In this document: one piece after another, positions 23,528 through 32,553 of the stretch
Layout: the number at the start of each line of letters is the position of its first letter
Numbering within the stretch: the stretch's first letter is position 1
Translations under genes and position numbers: made by a program
Notes under the pieces: model-generated
Told to the model about the DNA's origin: nothing
Seen by the model: the letters and a program-made list of their open reading frames with translations, nothing else
The model's database searches: none
DNA from: a bacterium
GTDB lineage: Bacteria > Chloroflexota > Dormibacteria > Aeolococcales > Bog-877
Length of the DNA: 32,869 nucleotides
Direction of reading: 5' to 3'
Assembly: GCA_021809895.1 (NCBI GenBank)
Contig: JAJZJU010000017.1
Span: 1-32,869, forward strand

Positions 23528-23922
23528 CTCACCTCCTGGACAGCAATGTCCTGGTGGCGCTGGCAGTCCTTGACCACGTCCATCACGGCGCCGCTGCCCG
23601 GTGGTGGGGTGCCTCGGACGAGCCGTTCGCAACCTGTCCCATTACCCAGGGTGCCCTGATCCGCCTGCTCATGCGTGAAGGACTGGACGCCGGCGCGGCC
23701 AAGAGAGTCCTCGGCCTGCTGACCGGCCATGTGCGCCACACCTTCTGGCCCGACGACATCGGTTACGACTCGATCGACCTGACTCGGGTGCTCGGCCACG
23801 CTCACGTCACCGACTCCTACTTGGCCGCCTTGGCCCGGCACCGGCAGGCGAAACTCGCCACCTTCGACCGGGGTCTGGCCAGGGAGGCACCCGGTGTGGT
23901 TACGCTGATCCCGGTCACCTGA
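23524..23922 (+). CDS. vapC-like: PIN-domain toxin (VapC family)
   Basis: THLLDSNVLVALAVLDHVHHGAAARWW...TCPITQGALIRLLMREG...VTDSYLAALARHRQAKLATFDRGLA; GTGA overlap with antitoxin. Confidence 0.94.
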   Translation: MTHLLDSNVLVALAVLDHVHHGAAARWWGASDEPFATCPITQGALIRLLMREGLDAGAAKRVLGLLTGHVRHTFWPDDIGYDSIDLTRVLGHAHVTDSYLAALARHRQAKLATFDRGLAREAPGVVTLIPVT

Positions 23923-24552
23923 TCGCAGCACTCACCCGGTGTGGCGCCGGTAGGTGGTCACGGCCCCGACTTGTCTCCGGCCGGCCCCAGGCGCGGCTCC
24001 CACACTTTCAGCAGCGCTAGTTGCTGGCCTCCTCCTGAGACCTGTGCTTCCGGGCACCTGCTCTGCTTCACCCGCGGCCGATATCGGCAACCTGGGGGCC
24101 GAGTGCTGACTCAGAGGGGGCAAAAGGGGGACCATGCCTGGGCTGCTACCGCCTCCCTGCCGGGCGGCGCTTGTCTCGTACCGCCGCCCTCGAGGCGGGC
24201 TCGACGCCACCTCGAGGCTGCTAGCCAGCCGTCAGGGACGGCTCTCGAGACAGCGGGCACTGGAGAGCTCTGACCGGTGCTGCGAGCTGACCGGAATCCC
24301 TCGGGTCACACGCAACCTGCTCAGTCACTCTTGTGCCGGCCGCTGGATGAGCTCAGGGGTGCCCCTGGGTTCGAATGTCAAGCCCTTGGACATCGCGGTC
24401 CTCGACTGGTACGGGGAGCACCTGAGGGGGAATGAGGGGTTAGTAGCAGCAGGGAGGGGAAAGTGGGTTGGGGAATGGGTTGAACAACCAGCAGAATGGG
24501 GACGGCGGCCTGTGACGCCACACCCAGGCTGGAGAAGGAGGACGTAGACACG

Positions 24553-25005
24553 ATGCACCTCGAACATGAAGTTGAGATCCAAGCCCCGCGCGACCGGGCT
24601 TGGGAAGCTCTGATCGGGGTCGAGCGATGGCCGCTTTGGACTGAGTCGATGCGGCTGGTGAGATGGCTCGACGGCTGCCGCATGAGCCCCGGCGCCCGGG
24701 CTCTGATCCAGCAGCCGGGACTGCCGGCCACGGTCTGGACCGTCACCGCCGTCCTTCAGGGGTTCTCCTTTACTTGGAAGAGTGCCCGGCCCGGCCTAAC
24801 GACTGTCGCCAGCCACGTCCTGGCCGATTCCGCGGGCGCTGCCGTGACCTTGACCATCTCCATCGACCAGAGCGGTCCGCTGTCGCCACTGGCAAGCTGG
24901 TTGATGCAGAAGAGGACGCGGCGCTACCTCCGCTTGGAGGCCGAAGGACTGGGGCGCGCCGCGGAGGATCTCAGCTCGAGAGCGGCCTCCGCTGAGCCTG
25001 GTTGA
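24553..25005 (+). CDS. SRPBCC/polyketide cyclase-like protein
   Basis: MHLEHEVEIQAPRDRAWEALIGVERWPLWTESMRLVRWLDG...ALIQQPGLPATVWTVT; SD-like ggagg upstream. Confidence 0.82.
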   Translation: MHLEHEVEIQAPRDRAWEALIGVERWPLWTESMRLVRWLDGCRMSPGARALIQQPGLPATVWTVTAVLQGFSFTWKSARPGLTTVASHVLADSAGAAVTLTISIDQSGPLSPLASWLMQKRTRRYLRLEAEGLGRAAEDLSSRAASAEPG

Positions 25006-25074
25006 CCCGCAGCCACCCACTCCCGCAAAAGCCGGCCCGCCACCAACGTGGCGCAGCACCGGCGTCCCATGCAT

Positions 25075-25240
25075 GAAACCACCATCTCTCTCCGCCCGAT
25101 CGGCCCCAAGAGCTCACGAGGGTGCGCGATTGTGGCAGCTTCGGCCCGGCCGACCTGGTGCTGAGGTCGATGGCTCATCTCCTGATCTCATGAGGCCAGG
25201 AAGCCACATCCGCATGAGCGGCGCCCCAATCCCATGCGGA
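25075..25240. repeat. dispersed non-coding repeat R2, copy 2 (degenerate)
   Basis: gaaaccaccatctctctccgcccgatcggcc...cctgatctcatgaggccaggaag...gcgccccaatcccatgcgg, in order with 10526-10695. Confidence 0.5.
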
Positions 25241-26021
25241 GCAAACGCCTGGTAGGGCCGGCCAGCAGGTCCCTCTTCGCCTGGCAACTGCAAGACGTCT
25301 TCGGCCAAGCGGATGACAGCGCCCGACTGATGGGGAGAAGTTGCTCGCAGGAACTGTGGCGCGCAGCCCCGATGAACCTGACTGGGCGGTGACCGCTTCA
25401 CAAGATCTCCCTCACTGGCTGGAAGCAGCACGTGAGAACGGTGTGGTTGACGTCGAGGCCACCGCCAGCCGCACCCGCTGGCCTCGTGTCAGACTCCCGC
25501 TCCGACTTGTGGCGCGTAGAAGCTCGCCGGAGCGGACGGCGGCAGGTCCATGACCTCACAGGCGGCTGGCCGGGTCCGGTCCTCGGCTCACGCGCGGCCC
25601 CTTGCCAAGATCCGCCATCGAGTGCGCTTGCCCGAGGGCCCCGGGCGGCCGTGAATCGGATTGTGACCAGCCAACCAGGGCGTCGGACCAGCCATCCAAC
25701 CAGCCTTCAGCGGCCGCGGGCGCCCCCGCAGACAGGCGCCGATCCCACCGCGGGCAGGAGGATGGAGGCCCGGAAACAGAACCGGGTGCCCCCTCTCCTA
25801 CAGGAGCTCACGGCCGCCTTGGCCCATGGGCAGAGCGCTCGCCATGGCTTGCCTGGTCGACGCCAGACCGTACGGCGCAGGTCGCGCAATCGAGCCGTCC
25901 GTGACAAGACCCGACCCGCTAACGCCAGGTCCGAGCGACACAGCGACCCTGGCCTCATCCCTCAACCACAACGCTGGATCCCGCCCTAAACCCAGGCACG
26001 CAGGTCGAGCCAGAGCAGGCA

Positions 26022-26048
26022 GGTTGCCTGCGGCGAGCGCAGGCAACC
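26022..26048 (-). terminator. hairpin GGTTGCCTGCG-gcgag-CGCAGGCAACC downstream of SBP gene
   Basis: Perfect 11-bp stem, 5-nt loop, ~20 bp after the stop codon at 26069. Confidence 0.65.
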
Positions 26049-26068
26049 CGTCCCCGCGATGCTCATGG

Positions 26069-27862
26069 TCAGTTCGTAAAGTGCCAGCTCTCCGGGTAGA
26101 TGTTGAGGACCGGGTCCTGGGGATAGGCGCCGACCAGGGTGTCCTTCACCGCTGACACCTGCTGGGCCGCGACCGGCTGCCAGAGGACCGGGAGCTGGGA
26201 GGCCATGAAGTTCTCGTAGGCATACAGGGCGGACACCGACGATGAGGTGTGTGTCGTCCCGATCAGGGCGTCCAGAGTCTCGTTGCTGTAGCTGCCGACG
26301 TTGAAGCCCGCTCCAGTCTGGAACATCTCGCCTCCGGTCGGGTAGTTGTCATTTCCGTAGAACCAGCTCGGCGACCCGAAGGTTCCGATCTGCCAGGTGC
26401 AACTGGCCTGCCCGGCGGTGCAGGGCCCGATGGCTCCCAGAATGTTGGCCGACCCCTTGGCCGCCAGCGTCACTCCGGCCTTGGCGAAGTCGCTCACCAA
26501 GAACTGGGCCTCAAGGGTCTGCGAGAGCAGACCCGTCTGGTACACGTAGGTGAAGCTCAGCGGGGTGCCCGCTGCAATCCCGGCGCCGCACTCCCCCGCC
26601 CCGGTGCCCGGATGGGCGCAGGTATCGGTACCGTGCGGGACCACCTTCCACCCGTGGGACCGAAGCAGGGAGATGGCCGAGTTGACGCTGAAGGGGTATG
26701 GCACGGACTTCACATAGGACGACACCAGGGAGGTCGCCGGGGTCATCGGTACCGGCCCGTAGTCCACCGCCGCCGCTCCGCCGAAGGCGGCCTTGATCAG
26801 CGCCGGCTGATCGATGAGGTGCTGCATCGCCTGGCGCACGTACAACTGGGAGAAGATCGGCCCTGCGCTGGGGTTGTGGTAGTTAAGGAACACCAGGGCG
26901 GTTTCCCAGCCGTACCAAGGTTCGATCTTGTACCCGGGGACCGACTGCCCGATGTCGGCGGGCGGCACATATCCGTAAGTGACCCCGCCCCCGCGGAGAG
27001 CGGTGTACTCGGCGGTGTCACTGGAGAACGGCAGCTCCTCGAAGGCGCTGATGGTGGGCTTCGGCGTCCCCGAGTATCGCGTGTTGGGGACCATCTTGAC
27101 GAACCCGCTGGAGTTGAACTGGGCCAGCTTGAACGGACCGTCCACTATCTGCCAGAGCGGATTGGTCGCGTAGGTGCCCAGCGACTTCGACTGTCCCGCC
27201 AGGAAGGTGTACACGGCGGCACAGTCGGCGATGGTGGTGTCACAGTGGCTGGCAACTCCCGGTGCGGTCTCATCCCAGGCCGCCGGCAATGGGGTGATCT
27301 GAGAGAGCTCATTGTGAAGGAACCACTGGTGACTGAAGGCCTTAGAGAGCGTGAAGGTGATGGTGCGGGTCCCCTGGAGGGACATGGCCACGATGTTGTC
27401 AGGAAAGGCACCCGGAACATACGCGAACCAGTTGGCCCTCTCCGCTTTGACCATGTTGACCCATAGCGCCACATCAGCATTGGTGACCGGAGTGCCGTTC
27501 GACCACTGGTAGGGCTTCAGGGTGACGGTGACGGTGGTGCCGCCGTTGGAGAAGACGGGCCGACTGGCCAGGCTGACCTGGGGGTTGTAGTGGGGCTGGC
27601 CCTTGTACCCGAACCAATAGAGAGGACGATACATGAGGAACTGGAAGTCCGAGATATTGGCACTGTTGGCGTACGTCCCCGGCATCAGCGGAAAGATGTA
27701 GTTGGGAGCCCCCAGCGGCTGCTCGGCGAAGGTGACCGTCCCACCCTTGGCGCTCTTCACCGGCGTGGTGCTGGAGCAGGCTGCCAACAACAGCGAAGCG
27801 CCCGCCGCCACTGCGGCAGCGCGCCAAAACGACATCAAGCGGAAGCTACGCATCTTTTTCAC
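26069..27862 (-). CDS. ABC transporter substrate-binding lipoprotein (family 5, peptide/nickel type)
   Basis: VKKMRSFRLMSFWRAAAVAAGASLLLAACSSTTP lipobox; ...YRPLYWFGYKGQPHYNPQVSLASRPVFSNGGTTVTVTLKPYQWSNGTPVTNADVALWVNMVK... SBP_bac_5 pattern. Confidence 0.93.
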   Translation of the reverse strand: MKKMRSFRLMSFWRAAAVAAGASLLLAACSSTTPVKSAKGGTVTFAEQPLGAPNYIFPLMPGTYANSANISDFQFLMYRPLYWFGYKGQPHYNPQVSLASRPVFSNGGTTVTVTLKPYQWSNGTPVTNADVALWVNMVKAERANWFAYVPGAFPDNIVAMSLQGTRTITFTLSKAFSHQWFLHNELSQITPLPAAWDETAPGVASHCDTTIADCAAVYTFLAGQSKSLGTYATNPLWQIVDGPFKLAQFNSSGFVKMVPNTRYSGTPKPTISAFEELPFSSDTAEYTALRGGGVTYGYVPPADIGQSVPGYKIEPWYGWETALVFLNYHNPSAGPIFSQLYVRQAMQHLIDQPALIKAAFGGAAAVDYGPVPMTPATSLVSSYVKSVPYPFSVNSAISLLRSHGWKVVPHGTDTCAHPGTGAGECGAGIAAGTPLSFTYVYQTGLLSQTLEAQFLVSDFAKAGVTLAAKGSANILGAIGPCTAGQASCTWQIGTFGSPSWFYGNDNYPTGGEMFQTGAGFNVGSYSNETLDALIGTTHTSSSVSALYAYENFMASQLPVLWQPVAAQQVSAVKDTLVGAYPQDPVLNIYPESWHFTN

Positions 27863-28201
27863 CCAAGTTTGGCCAATCTTGACAAGCGGCGGACTCCCCT
27901 TGTTCCTGGCCGCATTGCCGACCTCTGGGACCGCCACAGGTCCGCGCGATGGTACCAGATGGTAAGGCCGTGGGTCCCGGCGCGATCGAGCGCGTCGAGC
28001 CCGGCGCAAGAAGGGCCGAAGCTGGCACTTGACCGGGCCAGGTCTGTCTGGTCGCGCCCGGGGATGCAAAGCGCTGGGCGAGATCAAGGTCGCCCACCAC
28101 ACCCTCGGGTTCCGGACCGTGGTCGGGGAGTCGCATAAGCCGGTAGCGGGGCAAGGCGCCAGCCTGCTCGCTGTCGTGGGCTACGGATCGGAGGCGTTGA
28201 C

Positions 28202-28346
28202 CATGATCCACAGTCCGTTCGATGACCTCCGGTAGACCCAGGTGCTGGGCCAGAGTGCCGGAGAGCAGCAGCCGGGCGCCGGCGACCGCGTGGAGGTCAT
28301 CGAACGCCCCCCATGACAGTCCAGAGCGAAGGCTGATGTCGGCACC
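28202..28346 (-). pseudogene. N-terminal remnant of IS1380-like transposase
   Basis: GADISLRSGLSWGAFDDLHAVAGARLLLSGTLAQHLGLPEVIERTVDHG resembles IS1380 N-termini; no continuation. Confidence 0.45.
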
Positions 28347-28564
28347 GACAGGGCGCTGCTCTGGTAGCGGCGATGGACGTGTGGGCGCCATCAATTCCCC
28401 CAGCGCCAATTACATTTTCGTTGTGTACCGCCCCTCCCCTACCTCGACCCCATCGCTGTCTCTACGCTACCTCACCAGCAGTATTCCAACGTCCAAGGCC
28501 GTCCCGGACACATCGTCGCCAGCGGTGTTCACAACTCTCCACGCCCCAGCGAAGCACTCGGCGA

Positions 28565-29794
28565 TCAGGAGTTCTTCCCCAAAGATTGGCGCGCGAGCTC
28601 GGCGCGGGCCAGGGCGTTCTCGTGCACCTCGTCGGGACCGTCAGCAAACCTCAGGGTGCGGATCCCAGCGAACGACGCCGCCAGGGGAAAGTCCTGGCTC
28701 AGGCCACCCGCGCCATGGACCTGGATCGCCCTATCGAGAATCCACTCCACCGTCCTCGGGGTCGCAATCTTGATGGCCTGAATTTCCGCATGGGCACCCC
28801 TGTTGCCGACTGTGTCCATCAGCCAGGCGGTCTTGAGCACCAGCAGTCGCAGCTGCTCCAGCCGCACCCGGGACTGGGCGATCCACTCGCGCACCACGCC
28901 CTGCTCAGCCAGGGGCTTTCCGAAAGCGACTCGCTCCGAGGCGCGCGCACACATCAGCTCGATGGCCCGCTCCGCCACGCCGATGGAGCGCATGCAGTGG
29001 TGGATGCGCCCGGGACCAAGCCGGGCCTGCGCGATCGCGAACCCGTCGCCCTCGCCTCCAATCAGATTTTCGACCGGCACCCGGACGTCGTTGAACTCGA
29101 GCTCGGCGTGGCCGCCATGGTGATGGTCGTCGTAGCCGAAGACCTCCATGCCGCGCTTGACCACCACGCCTTTGGTGTGGCGCGGGACCAGGATCTGGCT
29201 CTGCTGCCAGTGGCGGTCCGCGGATGGGTCGGTCTTGCCCATCACGATGAAGATTTCGGCGTGCGGGTTCATCGCGCCGGTGATCCACCATTTGCGCCCA
29301 TTGATGAGGTAGCTGTCGCCCGCGCGCTCGATGCGGGTGGAGATATTGGTGGCATCGGAGGAGGCGACATCAGGCTCGGTCATCGCAAATGCGGACCGGA
29401 TCTTGCCTGCCAGCAGTGGTTCCAGCCACCGCGCCTTCTGCTGCTCGGTGCCGAACGCCGCGAGGACCTCCATGTTGCCGCTGTCAGGGGCGGCGCAGTT
29501 GAGGGCGGCGGGCGCCAGCTGCCCGCTGCGGCCCGTGATCTCCGCCAACGGCGCGTACTGCAGATTCGTGAGGCCAGCCCCCCCTTCGCCGGGCAGGAAG
29601 AGGTTCCAGAGCCCGCGCGCTCGCGCCTCATCCTGGAGCTCGGCAAGGATGGGGACCTCGGTCCAAGCCCAGCGGTTCTCAAGTGCCTCGAGCTGCTCCG
29701 CGAAGGCCGCTTCCGCTGGCTCCACCTTCTCCTCCATGAAGGCCAACAGCCTGCGTCGGAACTCCTCGGTCTTGGCGTCATACGCGAAATCCAT
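28565..29794 (-). CDS. acyl-CoA dehydrogenase family protein
   Basis: MDFAYDAKTEEFRRRLLAFMEEKV...FAMTEPDVASSDATNISTRIERAGDSYLINGRKWWITGAMNPHAEIFIVMGKTDP...QDFPLAASFAGIRTLRFADGPDEVHENALARAEL. Confidence 0.96.
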   Translation of the reverse strand: MDFAYDAKTEEFRRRLLAFMEEKVEPAEAAFAEQLEALENRWAWTEVPILAELQDEARARGLWNLFLPGEGGAGLTNLQYAPLAEITGRSGQLAPAALNCAAPDSGNMEVLAAFGTEQQKARWLEPLLAGKIRSAFAMTEPDVASSDATNISTRIERAGDSYLINGRKWWITGAMNPHAEIFIVMGKTDPSADRHWQQSQILVPRHTKGVVVKRGMEVFGYDDHHHGGHAELEFNDVRVPVENLIGGEGDGFAIAQARLGPGRIHHCMRSIGVAERAIELMCARASERVAFGKPLAEQGVVREWIAQSRVRLEQLRLLVLKTAWLMDTVGNRGAHAEIQAIKIATPRTVEWILDRAIQVHGAGGLSQDFPLAASFAGIRTLRFADGPDEVHENALARAELARQSLGKNS

Positions 29795-30857
29795 CAGATC
29801 CCTCCCTCAATACGGACAGTCCCGCTGCAATCAGCGGTTCGACGACATCGCCGACGGTGTCGAACCCAGCCCCCACCGTCTGCCCGTGACTGTAGCGGTA
29901 GTGGATACCCTCAAGAATCACGGCGATCTTGAAATAGGCCAACCCCAGATAGAACCGTATGGCGGATAGGTCCCGCGCGCTCTGCTCCGCGTATCGGCTG
30001 AGAATCCCCTCCGCAGTGAGGAACCCAGGAGCCCTGGGGGCGTCCGCGACCAGGTAGCCGGTCGCCATCTCGGACATGCGCCGATAAACCACCAACAGCG
30101 CCAGATCGGTGAGCGGATCGCCCACCGTCGCCAGCTCCCAGTCGATCACCGCCGCCACCATATCCTGGTCATCCACCAGCAGGTTGTCGAGCCTGAAATC
30201 ACCGTGGACGACCGCCGGAGGTGACTCCACTGGCAAACTGGTCTGCAGCAGCGCCTGCAACTCCGGCGCGCCCACCAGCTCCCGGCTGGAGGATGCGTCG
30301 AGCTGCTTCATGAACCGCCGCACCTGACGACCAAGAAATCCCTGAGGTCGCCCGAAGTCCTCCAGGCCCACCGCTACCGGGTCCACACGATGCAGCTCCG
30401 CCAGGGTATCGACCATACGGGTCGAGATCGCCATGGTGCGGTGCGGCCCGAGCGGTTCAAGCTGCGACGCCAGCCGGTATGGCGTCCCCGCCACCATTTC
30501 CATGACATAGAACGCAGCTCCGATCACGTCCGGGTCCTCGCAGAGGGCATACGTCACCGGCACCGGAATGTCCGTGTCGCGCAGAGCGGTCATCACCCTG
30601 TACTCACGGGCCATGTCGTGAGCAGTCGCCAGCACGTGACCCAGCGGCGGCCGACGAACGATCCAGGAGGTCGCCCCATCTGAGACCCTGTAGGTCAGGT
30701 TGGACTTGCCCCCCATCAGCATCTCCGCTCGTAATCGTCCGCGCACAGCCCCCGGGCAAGCCCACTCGAAGAACTTGCGGAACCTCTCGAGGTCCAGCCC
30801 CGGGGTCTCCCCCGGCTCGCCGAGGGCATCCGGTCGGTCGCTGGTCACGGCACCCAC
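29778..30857 (-). CDS. APH-family phosphotransferase (ACAD10/11-type)
   Basis: LMGGKSNLTYRVSDGATSWIVRRPPLGHVLATAHDMAREYRVMTAL...VVHGDFRLDNLLVDDQDMVAAVIDWELATVGDPLTDLALL. Confidence 0.95.
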   Translation of the reverse strand: MGAVTSDRPDALGEPGETPGLDLERFRKFFEWACPGAVRGRLRAEMLMGGKSNLTYRVSDGATSWIVRRPPLGHVLATAHDMAREYRVMTALRDTDIPVPVTYALCEDPDVIGAAFYVMEMVAGTPYRLASQLEPLGPHRTMAISTRMVDTLAELHRVDPVAVGLEDFGRPQGFLGRQVRRFMKQLDASSSRELVGAPELQALLQTSLPVESPPAVVHGDFRLDNLLVDDQDMVAAVIDWELATVGDPLTDLALLVVYRRMSEMATGYLVADAPRAPGFLTAEGILSRYAEQSARDLSAIRFYLGLAYFKIAVILEGIHYRYSHGQTVGAGFDTVGDVVEPLIAAGLSVLREGSDGFRV

Positions 30858-31046
30858 ACCAACCCGGCGGCGGAGCGGCGCCTAAGGGCACGGCCTTGCG
30901 GGCGCGGGGCCCGGCCCCGATTGGTCTGGGACCTGCGCCACTGAACGCCGTGGCTCTCCCAGCGTCTCGCAAACCGACACGCATCCATCAACTGCCCACC
31001 CTGGCGGATCACAGCGCCGGGGCCCAGGCTCGGAGGCCGATCGCAG

Positions 31047-31793
31047 TCATGGACTCTGCTCGCCTTGTCGGTACTCGCTCACCAGGCCGGGCACCAATTC
31101 GGTGAGCGCCAGGCTGGTGGTGACGCTGTCCGTGTGAAGGATGGTGTGGAGGCCCAGGCGGCGCGCTCCCTCGGTGTTGGGCTCGGCATCGTCGACGAAC
31201 ACCACCCGGTCCGCTGTAGTGCCGAGCAGGTTCAGGGTGTGCCTGAAGATGTCGGCGTTGGGTTTGCGCATCCCGACCTCGCTGGAGATCACCACCGGAC
31301 TGAAGAGGGCGTCGAGACGGTCTCTCGGGTAAGAGTTGCCCCAGCTATTGGACAGCAGGGCCACCTTCAACCCGCACCGCTTTAGGGCTTCAGCCAGGCC
31401 GAACATGGCCGGGTCGGGCCGTAAGTCGGCGAACAGGCCCCGCACCAACCCGAACGGCGCCACCGCACCACCGGTGTTGGACAGCAACTGCCCAGCCAGC
31501 AGGCGATCAAACTCAGGGACACTGAGCTCTCCGGTCTCGAGGCGGTGGATTGGGGTGCCCTGGGGCGCGGACCGTGACAACCAGGCCTTCAGTGTCCTGG
31601 AGAATGAGGTGGGATCGATCCCATCACGCTTGAGCCAGGACCCGATGGAGTCACGAACTGGGGTTGTGAGCACCCCGCCATAGTCGAACACCACGGCGCC
31701 GACGGCTCCCGGCCGGGCTGACACCGCAGGACCGCTCTCTTCCCTGGCCCCATGGGTCACACTGCTGGATGTCTCCACAGGACCACCGAACAT
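31047..31793 (-). CDS. HAD-family hydrolase
   Basis: GAVVFDYGGVLTTPV...KVALLSNSWGNSYPRDRLDALFSPVVISSEVGMRKPNADIFRHTLNLLGTTADRVVFVDDAEPNTEGARRLGLHTILH. Confidence 0.95.
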   Translation of the reverse strand: MFGGPVETSSSVTHGAREESGPAVSARPGAVGAVVFDYGGVLTTPVRDSIGSWLKRDGIDPTSFSRTLKAWLSRSAPQGTPIHRLETGELSVPEFDRLLAGQLLSNTGGAVAPFGLVRGLFADLRPDPAMFGLAEALKRCGLKVALLSNSWGNSYPRDRLDALFSPVVISSEVGMRKPNADIFRHTLNLLGTTADRVVFVDDAEPNTEGARRLGLHTILHTDSVTTSLALTELVPGLVSEYRQGEQSP

Positions 31794-31946
31794 TCACCGC
31801 ATCGTCGGGCAAAGGGCCCGACCGGGTCAACCATGCCGACCACATGGCCCGCTTGACCATTTGAGATGGGACCGTGACCGCCCCGAAGTCGACCGCCGGA
31901 TAACTGGCACTACTGTTGTTTGAATGGGTCGTGAGCGGTCCGGGAG

Positions 31947-31963
31947 GGCGGGCGGAGCCCGCC
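31947..31963. other. perfect inverted repeat GGCGGGC-GGA-GCCCGCC
   Basis: 7-bp arms, 3-nt loop, intergenic. Confidence 0.35.
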
Positions 31964-32131
31964 GAGACAGAGCTTGACCAACTGACCCGCCTTCCTGGAA
32001 GCAATTCAGAGGGGCCTTGACAAGACCTCGCGGCCGGCGGCGGTGACACCACTCGGCTTACGACACTGCGGGGACAGCGCTCCGAGCCAACCGCAGAGTC
32101 GGGCAGTCCCGGGGTCGCCCATACTGGAGCC

Positions 32132-32416
32132 ATGCGGGTTGCGATCTATGTCCGCCCGGGTGCATCGAGGCCCGCCGTGGGCGGACACCACGATGGCGCC
32201 CTGGTCGTGCGCGTCGCCGAGCCCGCCGAGGGGGGCAGAGCCACCGACGCTGCACTTCGGGCGGTCGCCGAAGCGCTCGCGCTGCCCCGCCGATCGGTGA
32301 CGCTGTTGCGAGGAGCAAGCAGCCACCGCAAGCTGATCGACATCGAGGTCAAAGCCCCACGGGCTGCCCTCCTCGACGCCGCGGTGGCACGTCTGCGCGG
32401 CCAAGCCGAGCAGTGA
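32132..32416 (+). CDS. DUF167 (YggU-like) protein
   Basis: MRVAIYVRPGASRPAVGGHHDGALVVRVAEPAEGGRATDAALRAVAEALALPRRSVTLLRGASSHRKLIDIE. Confidence 0.93.
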   Translation: MRVAIYVRPGASRPAVGGHHDGALVVRVAEPAEGGRATDAALRAVAEALALPRRSVTLLRGASSHRKLIDIEVKAPRAALLDAAVARLRGQAEQ

Positions 32417-32553
32417 TCGGGCCCCGCTGTTGCGGGGGTTCCAAACAGTTGCTCGTAAGGCGTGCTTTCCTGCGTTCCGCAGGTCGGGCGCAGGGTCCGC
32501 AGCAGTGACCGCTTTTGCTAAGCAGGCATGAGTGATATGTAATACCTGGTGAC

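Noticed and set aside
2713-23922. Integron/superintegron explanation for the TA cluster
   Set aside because: TA modules lie in both orientations, most have their own promoters, no integron integrase is in the window, and I see no convincing attC core sites by eye.
24340-24395. Possible tRNA T-arm (ggttcgaat near 24368)
   Set aside because: Flanking bases do not pair to form a T-stem, and no acceptor or anticodon arms are visible.
28373-29932. 519-aa plus-strand ORF (and similar 26249..27466, 21149..22180, 19691..20761, 14444..15391)
   Set aside because: Exact antisense mirrors of the acyl-CoA dehydrogenase, SBP, IS110 transposase and FitAB-like genes; no recognisable domains.
30928-31046. 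Possible coding remnant between the HAD and APH genes
   Set aside because: Short, GC-rich, no consistent frame or family; treated as intergenic.
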